From Actinoplanes campanulatus (GTDB lineage: Bacteria > Actinomycetota > Actinomycetes > Mycobacteriales > Micromonosporaceae), in contig NZ_BMPW01000009.1 of NCBI RefSeq assembly GCF_014647795.1, forward strand, positions 288,134-352,133: a stretch of DNA of 64,000 bases. Reading direction: 5' to 3'. The notes under the pieces were generated by a model. It worked only from the letters and a program-made list of their open reading frames with translations, did no database searches and was not told the DNA's origin. Shown piece after piece: positions 49,721 to 57,952 of this stretch. Every line of letters starts with the position of its first letter. The stretch's first letter is position 1. The position numbers and the translations under genes were made by a program.

Positions 49721-51154
49721 TCATGACCGGCTGTGCAGGGCGAAGCCGTTCTCCACACCGACCACGCGCGGGTTGGTGAAGAACCGCAGGGTCTCGGCGG
49801 TGCCCTCCTCCGAGTAGCCGGAGATGCCCCAGGCCGGGCGCGGGGTGAACAGGTGCAGGCTCATGATCGAGGAGCCGTTGACCTTGACCTCACCGGCCCG
49901 GACCCGTTTCGCGACGGCCAGGGCGGCCTCCTCGTCGGCGCCGAAGACGTAGCCCTCCAGCCCGTACCGGGTGCCGTTGGCGAGGGCGACGGCCTCGTCG
50001 ATGGACGAGTAGCCGTGCACCGCGGCGACCGGGCCGAAGATCTCGTCGGTGGTGTCGGCCGGGTCCGCGCCGACCACCAGCGAGGGCGCCAGGGTGTTAC
50101 CGGGGCCCGCCAACTCAGCCGAGAGGACGGTGCCGCCCAGCGCGTCGCGGGCCTTGACCACTGCGGCCCGATGTCCGGAGTGGATCAGCGGCCCATAGTC
50201 GGTGGCCTCATTCGCGGGGTCGCCGGTCTGAAGATTCCCCACGCGCCGGAGCACCGCTGCGGAAAGCGCCTCCTCCCGGCCGGCCGGGACGATCAGGCGG
50301 CCCAGCGCCCGGCACCACTGCCCGTTCAGGGTGGTGAGCAGGTCGGCGGCGGCACGGGCCACGGCGTCCTCGTCGGCGTCCGGCAGGGCGATCAGCGCGT
50401 TGTTGCCGCCGAGCTCCAGTTGCACCGGCTTGATGTCGTAGGCGCAGGCGGCCGCGACCGCCCGGCCGCCGCCCAGTCCGCCGGTGAACGAGACGGCCCG
50501 GATCCGCGGATCCGAGACGACCTGCGAACCGACCGCGGCGCCGCCGTGCAGCAGCTGGAACAGGGCGGCCGGGGCGCCGGCCTCGCGCAGGACGGTGTCG
50601 ATCACCTCGGCCAGGCGCTCGGTGCCGTACGGCGCGTACTCACTCGGTTTGAGGATGGTCGGGCAGCCGGCAGCCAGCGCGTTGGCGACCTTGTGGGCGG
50701 CCATCGGGGCCGGCGCGTTCCACGGGACCAGGCAGGCGGCCGGGCCCCACGGGAGCCGTTCGACAAGCACCTCGCGGCCGTCCTCACGGGTCGCGGTCGA
50801 GGTCAGGATCCCGGCCCGGAGCTGCCCGGCGGCCAGGGCGAACGCGCCGCCCAGGATCATCCCGAGTCCGGTGGTCTGCCGGATCGGGACGCCGGTGGCG
50901 CGGGACTCCAGCGCGACGATCTCCGGGGCGGCGGCGGCGACCGCGGCGGCGATCGACTCACACACGGTGGCGCGTTCCTCGGCGGGCGCGGTCCAGGCGC
51001 CCAGCGCGTCGGCGGCGGCGAGGGCCTCGTCGACCTCGGTGGGCGACGAGCCGAGCGCCGGATCGGTCACCTCACCGGTGGCCGGGTTCTCCAGGTCCAC
51101 TCCTACCGGATCGGCGCACGCTCTCCACGTACCATCGATGAGGTTTCTGATCAT
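49721..51154 (-). CDS. Aldehyde dehydrogenase family protein
   Basis: This 477-residue protein begins with RNLIDGTWRACADP and has PWNAPAPMAAHKVANALAAGCP, FTGGLGGGR, the base Glu in LELGGNN and the catalytic Cys in NGQWCRALGR. It is a complete NAD(P)-dependent aldehyde dehydrogenase. The terminal PRPAWGISGYSEEGTAETLRFF segment resembles members acting on hydroxylated or CoA-pathway aldehydes. ATG 51154 overlaps the upstream acyl-CoA-dehydrogenase-like stop by 4 bp. Confidence 0.92.
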   Translation of the reverse strand: MIRNLIDGTWRACADPVGVDLENPATGEVTDPALGSSPTEVDEALAAADALGAWTAPAEERATVCESIAAAVAAAAPEIVALESRATGVPIRQTTGLGMILGGAFALAAGQLRAGILTSTATREDGREVLVERLPWGPAACLVPWNAPAPMAAHKVANALAAGCPTILKPSEYAPYGTERLAEVIDTVLREAGAPAALFQLLHGGAAVGSQVVSDPRIRAVSFTGGLGGGRAVAAACAYDIKPVQLELGGNNALIALPDADEDAVARAAADLLTTLNGQWCRALGRLIVPAGREEALSAAVLRRVGNLQTGDPANEATDYGPLIHSGHRAAVVKARDALGGTVLSAELAGPGNTLAPSLVVGADPADTTDEIFGPVAAVHGYSSIDEAVALANGTRYGLEGYVFGADEEAALAVAKRVRAGEVKVNGSSIMSLHLFTPRPAWGISGYSEEGTAETLRFFTNPRVVGVENGFALHSRS

Positions 51155-52437
51155 TTGGCCACGCTCGCGAAAAGGTCGTTGGCCCGGTTGCTGGTGATCA
51201 CCGAGGCGGCCTCCAGGCGACCGCGCTCCGGCGGGAACGTCATGACCAGCCCCATCGCCAGGTCACGCAGGGCGCGGCCGACGGTGCCGTTCATTGTCGC
51301 GTTGGAGGTGCCGGACGCCTTGAGGGCGCCGATCGCCACGTCGAACGCGGCCTGGCAGATGCTGCCCTTGGCGATGCGCCACTGCGCGTACACCTCGGAT
51401 TTGGTGGCGATCGGCGGCTCGCACGTCTCGAGCAGCAGTTGGCGGCGCAGCCACAGGTAGGCCCGTTCCAGGTTCTCGGTCATGTCGCCGATGATCACCT
51501 GGTGCATGGGCGACTCGGCGATCGGACGGCCGGTGTCGGCGAACGTCCTACGGGTCAGCCGCTCCAGGGTGTCGTCGTAGACGCCCTGCGCCGCGCCCAC
51601 GTAGACCGCCGTGATGGCCAGCTGGTTGCCGACGAAGCTGCCGCGGCTGCACTGCAACATCTTCACGAACGCGCCCGGTACGGTGAGCGCGTCCTCCTGC
51701 GGGATGAACACACCGTCGAGCCGGATGCCGTGGTTGGCGCTGCCGCGCATGCCGAGCCCGTTCCAGAACGGCCGCTCGGTCACCCCCTCGGCGTCACGCG
51801 GAACCAGGAACATGACCAGCCCGTCGGCCGTCTCGTAGCCGTCCAGCCGGGCCGTGACCAGGTAGTGGTCGGCGATGCCGGTGGCGCAGCCGAACGACTT
51901 CTCACCGGTCAGCTCCCAGCCTTTCCGATCTCCGCGGGAAGCCGCGACCGCCGTGGTGGCGATCGCGATGTTGGCGCCGCTCGACTTGACCGACTCGCTG
52001 GCGAAGTTGGCGAGCCAGGCGCCGCCGGACATCAGCCGCAGCACCTTCTCGGCGAACGCCTTGACCGCCGGCGCCTCCTCACCGGAGAACAGCCCGGACT
52101 CGATCGCCTCCAGCGGCAGCAGGCCGCGCGACGCCGACGTGTTGTGGAAGAAGAAGGCCAGCGCCGTGGACGGGCAGGCGCTGCCCATCGCGTAGGTGGC
52201 GGCGGCCAGGTCCCGCAGGGTGCCGCCGAGGCCGCCGTACTCCCGGGGGACGATCAGGCCCATCAGGCCGGCGTCGCGCAGCAGGTCGATGTGCTCGCGC
52301 GGGAAGGCGCCGTCGGCGTCGGCCTGGTCGGCCCTGGCCCGCAGCGCCGGCAACACCTGCTCGACGAGGGCGGCCCGGGCCTTCTCCTCGACGGTCATGT
52401 CGTCGACGAGCTTCTCGCCGATGAGTCGGTCGGCCAT
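51151..52437 (-). CDS. Acyl-CoA-dehydrogenase-fold flavoprotein (monooxygenase candidate)
   Basis: This 428-residue protein has the acyl-CoA dehydrogenase fold (PREYGGLGGTLRDLA, WELTGEKSFGCAT, WNGLGMRGSANHGI), but the usual catalytic Glu motif near the C-terminus is not obvious. Sister proteins of this type with a flavin reductase partner are FMN-dependent two-component monooxygenases such as DszC and HsaA. The upstream neighbour encodes exactly such a flavin reductase, so oxygenation of a ring or N/S atom is a good alternative to dehydrogenation. ATG 52437 is preferred, starting 5 bp after the reductase gene. Confidence 0.85.
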   Translation of the reverse strand: MADRLIGEKLVDDMTVEEKARAALVEQVLPALRARADQADADGAFPREHIDLLRDAGLMGLIVPREYGGLGGTLRDLAAATYAMGSACPSTALAFFFHNTSASRGLLPLEAIESGLFSGEEAPAVKAFAEKVLRLMSGGAWLANFASESVKSSGANIAIATTAVAASRGDRKGWELTGEKSFGCATGIADHYLVTARLDGYETADGLVMFLVPRDAEGVTERPFWNGLGMRGSANHGIRLDGVFIPQEDALTVPGAFVKMLQCSRGSFVGNQLAITAVYVGAAQGVYDDTLERLTRRTFADTGRPIAESPMHQVIIGDMTENLERAYLWLRRQLLLETCEPPIATKSEVYAQWRIAKGSICQAAFDVAIGALKASGTSNATMNGTVGRALRDLAMGLVMTFPPERGRLEAASVITSNRANDLFASVAK

Positions 52438-52441
52438 GGTG

Positions 52442-53479
52442 TCACTCCCTGATGTGGGCGAGGTCGGGCGGGCCGGCGACCTCGAGTTGGCGGGACAGGT
52501 GGAGCAGGTCGCCCAGCGGCAGCCCGGACGATCCGGAGCCGGGGGCGACGACGTCGAAGTGCGAGACCCCGCTCTTCATCGCGACCAGCGCGTTGACCAG
52601 GGCGAGGCGGTTGTCGCCGGAGAGGCGGACGCGCAGGACGGCCGGGCGGGCCCGGGCCGCGGCGTCCTGGAGCACCCGGCGGACCTGCAACGGCGAGGCC
52701 GGTGCGACGAGCGACTCGGCGCACCCGATCTCATCGCAGCCCAGCTCGGTGAGCGCGGCGACGGAGGCGAGCACCTCGTCCTCGCGATCCGGGTCGAAGG
52801 CGTCCGGCACGTACCCGATGACGGTGGCGCCGGACTCCTTGGCGGCCCGGATGGCCGCCGGTGGGGGAGGGTCGTCGGCGGAGAACTCGAAGCAGTGCCC
52901 GTCGGCGCGGACCCGGGCCCCGGCCTTCCGCAGCGCACCGGCGAGCGGGTCGTCGGCGGCCACGTCGACGGTCAGGTTCACCGAGGACGGCAGCGGGTCG
53001 GCGATCTGGCCCCAGTTGCGCGAGTGGAACAGCAGCGGCGAGGTGATCCGGGGCAGGGCCGCGTCGGTCACCGCGCCGACGAAGATGGTGTGGTCGCCGC
53101 CCGGGTAGGCGTGCGCCACCGTGCAGTCCAGCCACGCCACCGCGTCAGTGAGCACCGGGCACCCGTTCGGGGTGGTGGCCCAGTCCAGGCCGGCGAACCG
53201 GTTCTTGACGTCGCGCTCCTGCCCGGCGAACCGGCGGCCGATGTCCGCCTGGTCCCGGCCGAGGAAGCTGATCGCGAACTTGCCCGCCTCGCCGAGCAGC
53301 GCCCGGCTGGGCAGATGGTTGCCGAGGCAGACCGACACGAGCGGCGGATCGAGGCTGACGGAGGAGAATGAGCTGGCGGTCATCCCGTGCACGCCGTGCG
53401 GGCCGACCGTGGTCACCACGCAGACGCCACTCGGCCACTGTCCGAGCACGGATCGGAAGGTCGTGCTGTCGACCGGCAC
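52442..53479 (-). CDS. Flavin reductase fused to a degenerate HMGL-like domain
   Basis: This 345-residue protein has an N-terminal flavin reductase domain (about 1-165) with FRSVLGQWPSGVCVVTT, MTASSFSSVSLDPPL and the PGGDHTIFVGAV segment of the HpaC family. The C-terminal part (about 185-340) resembles the second half of an HMG-CoA-lyase-type TIM barrel (ATVIGYVPDAFDPDRE..., ELGCDEIGCAESL, RLALVNALVAMKSGVSHFDVV) but lacks the metal-binding HxH and Cys loop. The first domain would supply FMNH2 to the neighbouring monooxygenase candidate. It starts at GTG 53479 next to the operator cluster and heads the oxidative operon. Confidence 0.8.
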   Translation of the reverse strand: MPVDSTTFRSVLGQWPSGVCVVTTVGPHGVHGMTASSFSSVSLDPPLVSVCLGNHLPSRALLGEAGKFAISFLGRDQADIGRRFAGQERDVKNRFAGLDWATTPNGCPVLTDAVAWLDCTVAHAYPGGDHTIFVGAVTDAALPRITSPLLFHSRNWGQIADPLPSSVNLTVDVAADDPLAGALRKAGARVRADGHCFEFSADDPPPPAAIRAAKESGATVIGYVPDAFDPDREDEVLASVAALTELGCDEIGCAESLVAPASPLQVRRVLQDAAARARPAVLRVRLSGDNRLALVNALVAMKSGVSHFDVVAPGSGSSGLPLGDLLHLSRQLEVAGPPDLAHIRE

Positions 53480-53503
53480 CCGTACGCTCCGTTCCTGCGG
53501 ACT

Positions 53504-53595
53504 GTTTCGCTCTAGGAAACGTCGTTACGCTGAACGTAACGACGGTCAAGGATCGTGTCAACCGCGGAACGGTACGGCGTTTCCCACCGCGAAAT
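53504..53595. promoter_or_regulatory. Operator cluster between oxidative operon and IclR gene
   Basis: Four half-sites GTTTC (53504-53508), GAAAC (53516-53520), GTTAC (53524-53528) and GTAAC (53536-53540) are spaced 7, 3 and 7 bp. A second group, GGTAC-N3-GTTTC-N7-GAAAT, lies at 53571-53595, 56 bp before the IclR start. The region contains the divergent promoters, so autoregulation of iclR and control of the oxidative operon are likely. Confidence 0.72.
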
Positions 53596-53650
53596 GGCAG
53601 GCTAGAGTTCGGCAAAGTCTGTTCCGTACCTGTTCCGTGGGGGTTTCGCA

Positions 53651-54436
53651 GTGGCAGTGAGTGAGGACGAAGGCCAGTCCCGGTCCATCGCCGCGGTCGA
53701 GCGCGCGATGGACGTGCTGCTCTACTTCGGCCGCACCGACCAGCCCGATCTCGGGGTGACCGAGATCGCCACCGCGCTCGGTCTCACCAAGGCGGCCGTG
53801 CACCGCATCCTCACCGCGCTGCGCAGCCGTGAGCTGATCACCGTCGACCCGGCCACCCGGCGGTACGCGCTGGGCCACGCCGCGGTCGCCCTCGGCCGGG
53901 CGTACCTGGCCCGCACCGACGTCCGCGCGATGGCCGCGCCCGAGCTCAAGCGCCTCTCCGAGCGCACCCACGAGACCGCCACCCTGTCGCTGCGCCGCGG
54001 CGACACCCGGCTCTACGTCGACCAGGTCGTCCCCGACCAGGAGCTGCGCCTCGAGGTGAGCCTCGGCATCCCGTTCCCGCTCAACGCCGGCGCCTCGTCC
54101 AAGGCGTTCCTGGCGTTCCTGCCGGACTTCGAGGTCGACGCCTACCTCGCCCGGCACCCGCTCGAGGCGGTGACCGACAAGACCATCACCGACCCGGCCA
54201 AGCTGCGCAAGGACCTGGCCGCGGTCCGCAAGCGGGGGTACGCCACCTCGCTCGGCGAACGCCAGGCCGGGGCCGCGTCGATCGCCGCCCCGATCTTCGA
54301 CCACGACGCCCGGGTGGTGGCCGTGATCAGCCTGGCCGGGCCGGCGCTGCGCTTCAAGCCGGACACCGAGGAGGCCGTCGCCGACCTTCTCGCCTCCGCG
54401 TCCCGGATCTCCGCGCAGCTCGGCTACCGGCCCTAG
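53651..54436 (+). CDS. IclR-family transcriptional regulator
   Basis: This 261-residue regulator has an N-terminal winged helix-turn-helix (about 37-57, GVTEIATALGLTKAAVHRI) and a C-terminal effector domain of GAF type, including GDTRLYVDQV, GIPFPLNAGASSKAFLAF and AGAASIAAPIFDHDARVVAVISLAG. IclR proteins bind palindromic operators as dimers or tetramers and respond to small aromatic or organic acids. GTG 53651 is preferred; GTG 53657 is possible. It is the only regulator of this type in the window and sits beside the operator cluster, so it is the best candidate for the GAAAC-N3-GTTTC regulon. Confidence 0.93.
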   Translation: MAVSEDEGQSRSIAAVERAMDVLLYFGRTDQPDLGVTEIATALGLTKAAVHRILTALRSRELITVDPATRRYALGHAAVALGRAYLARTDVRAMAAPELKRLSERTHETATLSLRRGDTRLYVDQVVPDQELRLEVSLGIPFPLNAGASSKAFLAFLPDFEVDAYLARHPLEAVTDKTITDPAKLRKDLAAVRKRGYATSLGERQAGAASIAAPIFDHDARVVAVISLAGPALRFKPDTEEAVADLLASASRISAQLGYRP

Positions 54437-55131
54437 AGGTTCGCCAACGGCTTGGCGACGCCGAGAAGGCCGGCCAGCAGGACCGAACCCCAGATCACCC
54501 AGACGTACGGGAGGCAGCCGTTGACACTGTTCTTGACGGTTGCCTCGTCGTCGTCCCCGGCCGTGCCCGCCATCACGTGCCCGAAGAACGCCGGGCCGAA
54601 CGGCCTGAGCTGCCGCCGGATGCCCAGCCCCGCCGCGATCGCGAGGGCGTAGAGGATGACCTTGCCACCCAGCCACTTCGGATTCGTCGTGACACCGAAC
54701 GGCTCGGCGGCCACCAGCGTGAAGACGCCCATCCCGAACATGCCGGCCACCACGGCGATCCGGATCGCCCGGTCGACCCGCTTCACGGTCGGATGCGCGC
54801 CCGGCTCGTGGTGGTCGGTCCACATCAGCCGGATCCAGGCGAACGATCCGATCCAGACCGGTAGGAGCAGCCACCACGGCAGCAACCGGATGCCCCACAG
54901 CTCGCCGCCGTGCGCGTCCAGCGAGATCAGTGTCAGGCCGCTGGGCAGGAAGAGGATGAGGCAGATCTTCGGCCCGAGGTCCAGCCCCAGCATGATCTTG
55001 CACGCGGTGAGCCGTGCGGCCGGGGTCAGCGAGGAGTCGATCACGTACCGGCTGGAGTAGAAGACTCCCAGGTCTCCGCCGAGCCAGAAGACCATGAGCA
55101 CGATGTGCAGGTAGAGGAACGCTTCGAGCAT
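54433..55131 (-). CDS. Multi-pass membrane protein, unknown function
   Basis: I do not recognise a family with certainty. The 232-residue protein has about five hydrophobic segments beginning AFLYLHIVLMVFWLGGDLGVF, with GLDLGPKICLILFLPSGLTLISL, LLPWWLLLPVWIGSFAWI, IAVVAGMFGMGVFTLVA and a final YVWVIWGSVLLAGLL. The conserved-looking His in the first helix and WLGGD hint at a haem- or copper-binding relative of CopD/DUF2269 proteins, which is weak. It converges on iclR (4-bp overlap) and its start lies opposite the MaoC operon promoter. Confidence 0.7.
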   Translation of the reverse strand: MLEAFLYLHIVLMVFWLGGDLGVFYSSRYVIDSSLTPAARLTACKIMLGLDLGPKICLILFLPSGLTLISLDAHGGELWGIRLLPWWLLLPVWIGSFAWIRLMWTDHHEPGAHPTVKRVDRAIRIAVVAGMFGMGVFTLVAAEPFGVTTNPKWLGGKVILYALAIAAGLGIRRQLRPFGPAFFGHVMAGTAGDDDEATVKNSVNGCLPYVWVIWGSVLLAGLLGVAKPLANL

Positions 55132-55141
55132 GGGCTAGATG

Positions 55142-55178
55142 GAAACACCTTTCCACTGTGCGAAACAAGTGCTAGCTT
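55142..55178 (+). promoter_or_regulatory. Promoter and operator of the MaoC operon
   Basis: GAAAC half-sites lie at 55142-55146 and 55162-55166, exactly one 20-bp period apart, with a degenerate TTTCC at 55150-55154 between them. TTTCCA (55150-55155) and TAGCTT (55173-55178) are a plausible -35/-10 pair with 17-bp spacing. Transcription would start at about the MaoC ATG (55185), so this long operon may also have a leaderless first gene. Confidence 0.6.
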
Positions 55179-55184
55179 CGCCGC

Positions 55185-55655
55185 ATGCTCGGCCGCTATT
55201 ACGAAGACTTCACCGTCGGTGACACCTACCGCCACCCGTTCGGCCGCACCATCTCCGAAGCGGACAACACGTGGTTCACGCTCCTGACGCTGAACACCAA
55301 CCAGAGCCACTTCAACGCCGACTACGCAGCGCGTACGCCGTACCGGAAACTGCTGGTCAACTCCACCCTCACGGTCGCCATCGTGACCGGCCTGTCCGTG
55401 CCGGACGTCAGCCAGCACGCCTTCGCCAACCTCGGCTGGGAACAGATCGACATGCCCCACCCGGTCTTCGTCGGCGACACCATCTACGCCAGATCCACGG
55501 TCCTCGACCTGCGTGAATCGACATCGCGGCCGTACGCGGGCATCGTCAAGGTCTTCACCACCGGCTTCAACCAGGACGGCGCCGACGTCATCACCTGGAC
55601 CCGCACCATGCTCACCTACAAGCGCGGCCACGGCCCCTCTTCCGAGGTCTCGTAG
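55185..55655 (+). CDS. MaoC-like enoyl-CoA hydratase
   Basis: This 156-residue hotdog-fold protein has the hydratase-2 motif positions in ISEADNTWFTLLTLNTNQSHFNADYAA, with Asp and His of the (R)-hydratase active site. A single-domain MaoC protein hydrates trans-2-enoyl-CoA or a branched analogue such as mesaconyl-CoA. ATG 55185 is 6 bp after a -10-like TAGCTT. It is the first gene of a tightly packed eleven-gene operon reaching the window end. The 3' end abuts the LLM oxidoreductase ATG. Confidence 0.9.
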   Translation: MLGRYYEDFTVGDTYRHPFGRTISEADNTWFTLLTLNTNQSHFNADYAARTPYRKLLVNSTLTVAIVTGLSVPDVSQHAFANLGWEQIDMPHPVFVGDTIYARSTVLDLRESTSRPYAGIVKVFTTGFNQDGADVITWTRTMLTYKRGHGPSSEVS

Positions 55656-56681
55656 ATGCGCCTCGACGTGCAGCCCTGGGGCGAGACGATGGCCGGGCTG
55701 GTCAGCGCCGCCCGGGCCGCCGAGGCCGCCGGCGCCGGCGTCGTCTGGGCCCCCGAGCTGCACCGCAGCGCCTTCGTGACAGCCTCCGCACTCGCCGCCG
55801 GAACCGGTAGGGAAGCCGGTGGTCACTCTCGCATCGGCATCGGTACGGGCATCGCGCTCGCCTTCGCCCGCAGCGCCATGCTGACCGCCCTCGCCGCCGC
55901 CGACCTCGACGAACTGTCCGAAGGCCGGTTCCGGCTCGGCCTCGGCACCGGTGTGGCCCGGCTCAACCAGGACTGGCACGGCGTCTCCTTCGACCGCCCG
56001 CTACCCCGGCTGCGCGACACGGTCGCCATCGTCCGCGCGGTCCTCGCCGGCGGTGACCCGATCGTCCACAAGGGGCTCCGCTCGATCCGGGTGCGCGGCT
56101 GGCGGCGGCCCTATCCACCGGTCCGCCCGCACCTTCCGATCTACCTGGCCGGGGTCGGGCCGGCCATGGTCGCGCTCGCCGGCGAGGTCGCCGACGGCTG
56201 GATCGCACACGAGCTGTGCCCGCCCACTGAGCTGCGCGAACGTATCCGGCCCGCGCTGCAGTCCGGTCTCGCGCGCCGCACCGCCCCCTCCGCTGGTTTC
56301 GACGTCGTCGCCGCCGCCTGCTGTTCGGTCGACCCGGATCCGGCCGTGGCGCGCCGTCGCGCCGCCAACGTGGTCGGCTTCTACGCCTCGGTCCGCTCCT
56401 ACGCCGACATGTTCGGGGCGGCCGGATTCGCCGACGTCTGCGCGGCCGCCTCCGAAGCCCTGCGCTCCGGCCGCCCCGCCGACTGCCTCGGCGACCTGAT
56501 CCCCGACGCGATGGTCGACGCCTTCACCATTGCCGGAACCCCCGCACACTGTGCCGTCCGGATCCTCGAATACGACGGCCTGGCCGACGCGATCAAGCTC
56601 TCCCCGCCCTCCTACGGCCTGCCCGCCGACGAGGTACGGCACGCCCAGAACCGCCTGCTCGAACTCGTCGGGAGCATGTGA
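55656..56681 (+). CDS. LLM-class flavin-dependent oxidoreductase (F420-type)
   Basis: This 341-residue bacterial-luciferase-like protein has VWAPELHRSAF, IGIGTGIALAFARSAML, GRFRLGLGTGV and PHLPIYLAGVGPAMVALAGEVADGWIAHELC, all features of the F420-dependent LLM branch in actinobacteria. It probably reduces or oxidises a ring or carbonyl with F420H2, though FMN use cannot be excluded. ATG 55656 follows the MaoC stop with no gap. It lies early in the CoA operon, which suggests a redox step on the acid before activation. Confidence 0.88.
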   Translation: MRLDVQPWGETMAGLVSAARAAEAAGAGVVWAPELHRSAFVTASALAAGTGREAGGHSRIGIGTGIALAFARSAMLTALAAADLDELSEGRFRLGLGTGVARLNQDWHGVSFDRPLPRLRDTVAIVRAVLAGGDPIVHKGLRSIRVRGWRRPYPPVRPHLPIYLAGVGPAMVALAGEVADGWIAHELCPPTELRERIRPALQSGLARRTAPSAGFDVVAAACCSVDPDPAVARRRAANVVGFYASVRSYADMFGAAGFADVCAAASEALRSGRPADCLGDLIPDAMVDAFTIAGTPAHCAVRILEYDGLADAIKLSPPSYGLPADEVRHAQNRLLELVGSM

Positions 56682-57952
56682 TGAGGCCACTCGAGGACAT
56701 CCGCATCGTCGCCGTCGAACAGTACGGCGCCGGCCCGTTCGGCTCGGTCCACCTCGCCGACCTGGGCGCCGACGTCATCAAGATCGAAGAACCGGGCACC
56801 GGCGGCGACGTCGGCCGCTACGTGCCGCCCTACCAGCACGGCGAGGACTCGCTGTTCTTCGAGACGTTCAACCGCGGCAAACGCTCGCTCTCCCTCGACC
56901 TGGCGTCCCCCGCCGGCCGCGAGGTCTTCGAAGACCTGGTACGCCACTCCGACGCCGTCTACTCCAACCTCCGCGGCGACGTGCCCGCGAAGATCGGCAT
57001 CACCTACGACCAGCTCGAACACATCAACCCGAGCATCGTCTGCTGCTCGCTGACCGGCTTCGGCATGACCGGCCCGCGCGCCGCCCAGCCCGGCTACGAC
57101 TACATCCTCCAGGGCCTGGCCGGCTGGATGGAGCTGACCGGCGAACCGGGCGGCCCACCCACCAAGTCCGGCCTGTCCATCGTCGACTACTCCGGCGGTT
57201 TCGTCGCCGCCATCGCCCTGCTCGCCGGAGTCCACGCGGCCCGCCGTGACGGCCACGGCATGGACTGCGACCTGAGCCTCTTCGACACCGCGGTCGGCAT
57301 GCTCACCTACCCCGCGGCCTGGCACCTGAACGCCGGCTTCGAACCCGCCCGGACCCGCTACTCCGCCCACCCGTCCCTGGTCCCGTTCCAGCTGTTCCCA
57401 TCGGCCGACGGCTGGGTCGTGGTCGGTTGCGCCAAGGAGAAGTTCTGGCACCGCCTGGTCGCCGTCCTCGAAAGCGCCCCTACACCGAACGCCCCCGCCA
57501 CCCCGAACGCCCCCGCCACCCCGAACGCCGCGGGCGGCCGCGGCGTCACCGCGCTGAGCGATCCGCGGTTCGCCACCTTCGCGGATCGGCGGACGCACGC
57601 TGACGTGCTGCTTCCGCTGCTGGAGGAGATCTTCGCGACCCGGACCACCGCCGAGTGGCTGGCCCTGCTCGAACCGGCCGGCATCCCGTGCGGTCCGGTC
57701 AACGACGTGGCGGCCGCGCTGCGTGACCCGCACACCCTGGCGCGCGGGCTCGTCGTGGAGACCGAGCATCCGCATTACGGCACGGTGCGCCAGGTCGCGT
57801 CGCCGGTCCGGGTGGGCGACGCGCCGCCGGCCTACCGCCGCGCTCCGCGCCGGGGAGAAGACCTGGGGTACGTCGCCGAACTCCTCGGCTACTCCGACAC
57901 CCGATTGACCGAACTCCGCTCCTCCGGGGCTTTCGGCAAGGCCCCCGAGTGA
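56681..57952 (+). CDS. CaiB/BaiF family III CoA-transferase with repeat insertion
   Basis: This 423-residue class III CoA-transferase has RIVAVEQYGAGPFGSVHLADLGADVIKIE, RGKRSLSLDL and NLRGDVPAKIGITYDQL, with the family fold complete. The preceding GTG at 56678 overlaps the previous stop, so ATG 56681 and GTG 56678 are both possible. At 57482-57535 three 18-bp units encode TPNAPA repeats, an expansion in a loop. It is the third CoA-transferase in the window and it differs enough in sequence to act on another acid. It overlaps the MmgE/PrpD gene by 4 bp. Confidence 0.92.
   Translation: MRPLEDIRIVAVEQYGAGPFGSVHLADLGADVIKIEEPGTGGDVGRYVPPYQHGEDSLFFETFNRGKRSLSLDLASPAGREVFEDLVRHSDAVYSNLRGDVPAKIGITYDQLEHINPSIVCCSLTGFGMTGPRAAQPGYDYILQGLAGWMELTGEPGGPPTKSGLSIVDYSGGFVAAIALLAGVHAARRDGHGMDCDLSLFDTAVGMLTYPAAWHLNAGFEPARTRYSAHPSLVPFQLFPSADGWVVVGCAKEKFWHRLVAVLESAPTPNAPATPNAPATPNAAGGRGVTALSDPRFATFADRRTHADVLLPLLEEIFATRTTAEWLALLEPAGIPCGPVNDVAAALRDPHTLARGLVVETEHPHYGTVRQVASPVRVGDAPPAYRRAPRRGEDLGYVAELLGYSDTRLTELRSSGAFGKAPE
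57482..57535 (+). repeat. 3 x 18-bp repeat (TPNAPA) in CaiB gene
   Basis: Units of the form ACCCCGAACGCCCCCGCC begin at 57482, 57500 and 57518 and encode TPNAPA-type hexapeptides. The third copy diverges. It lies in a surface loop of the CoA-transferase. Confidence 0.8.
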
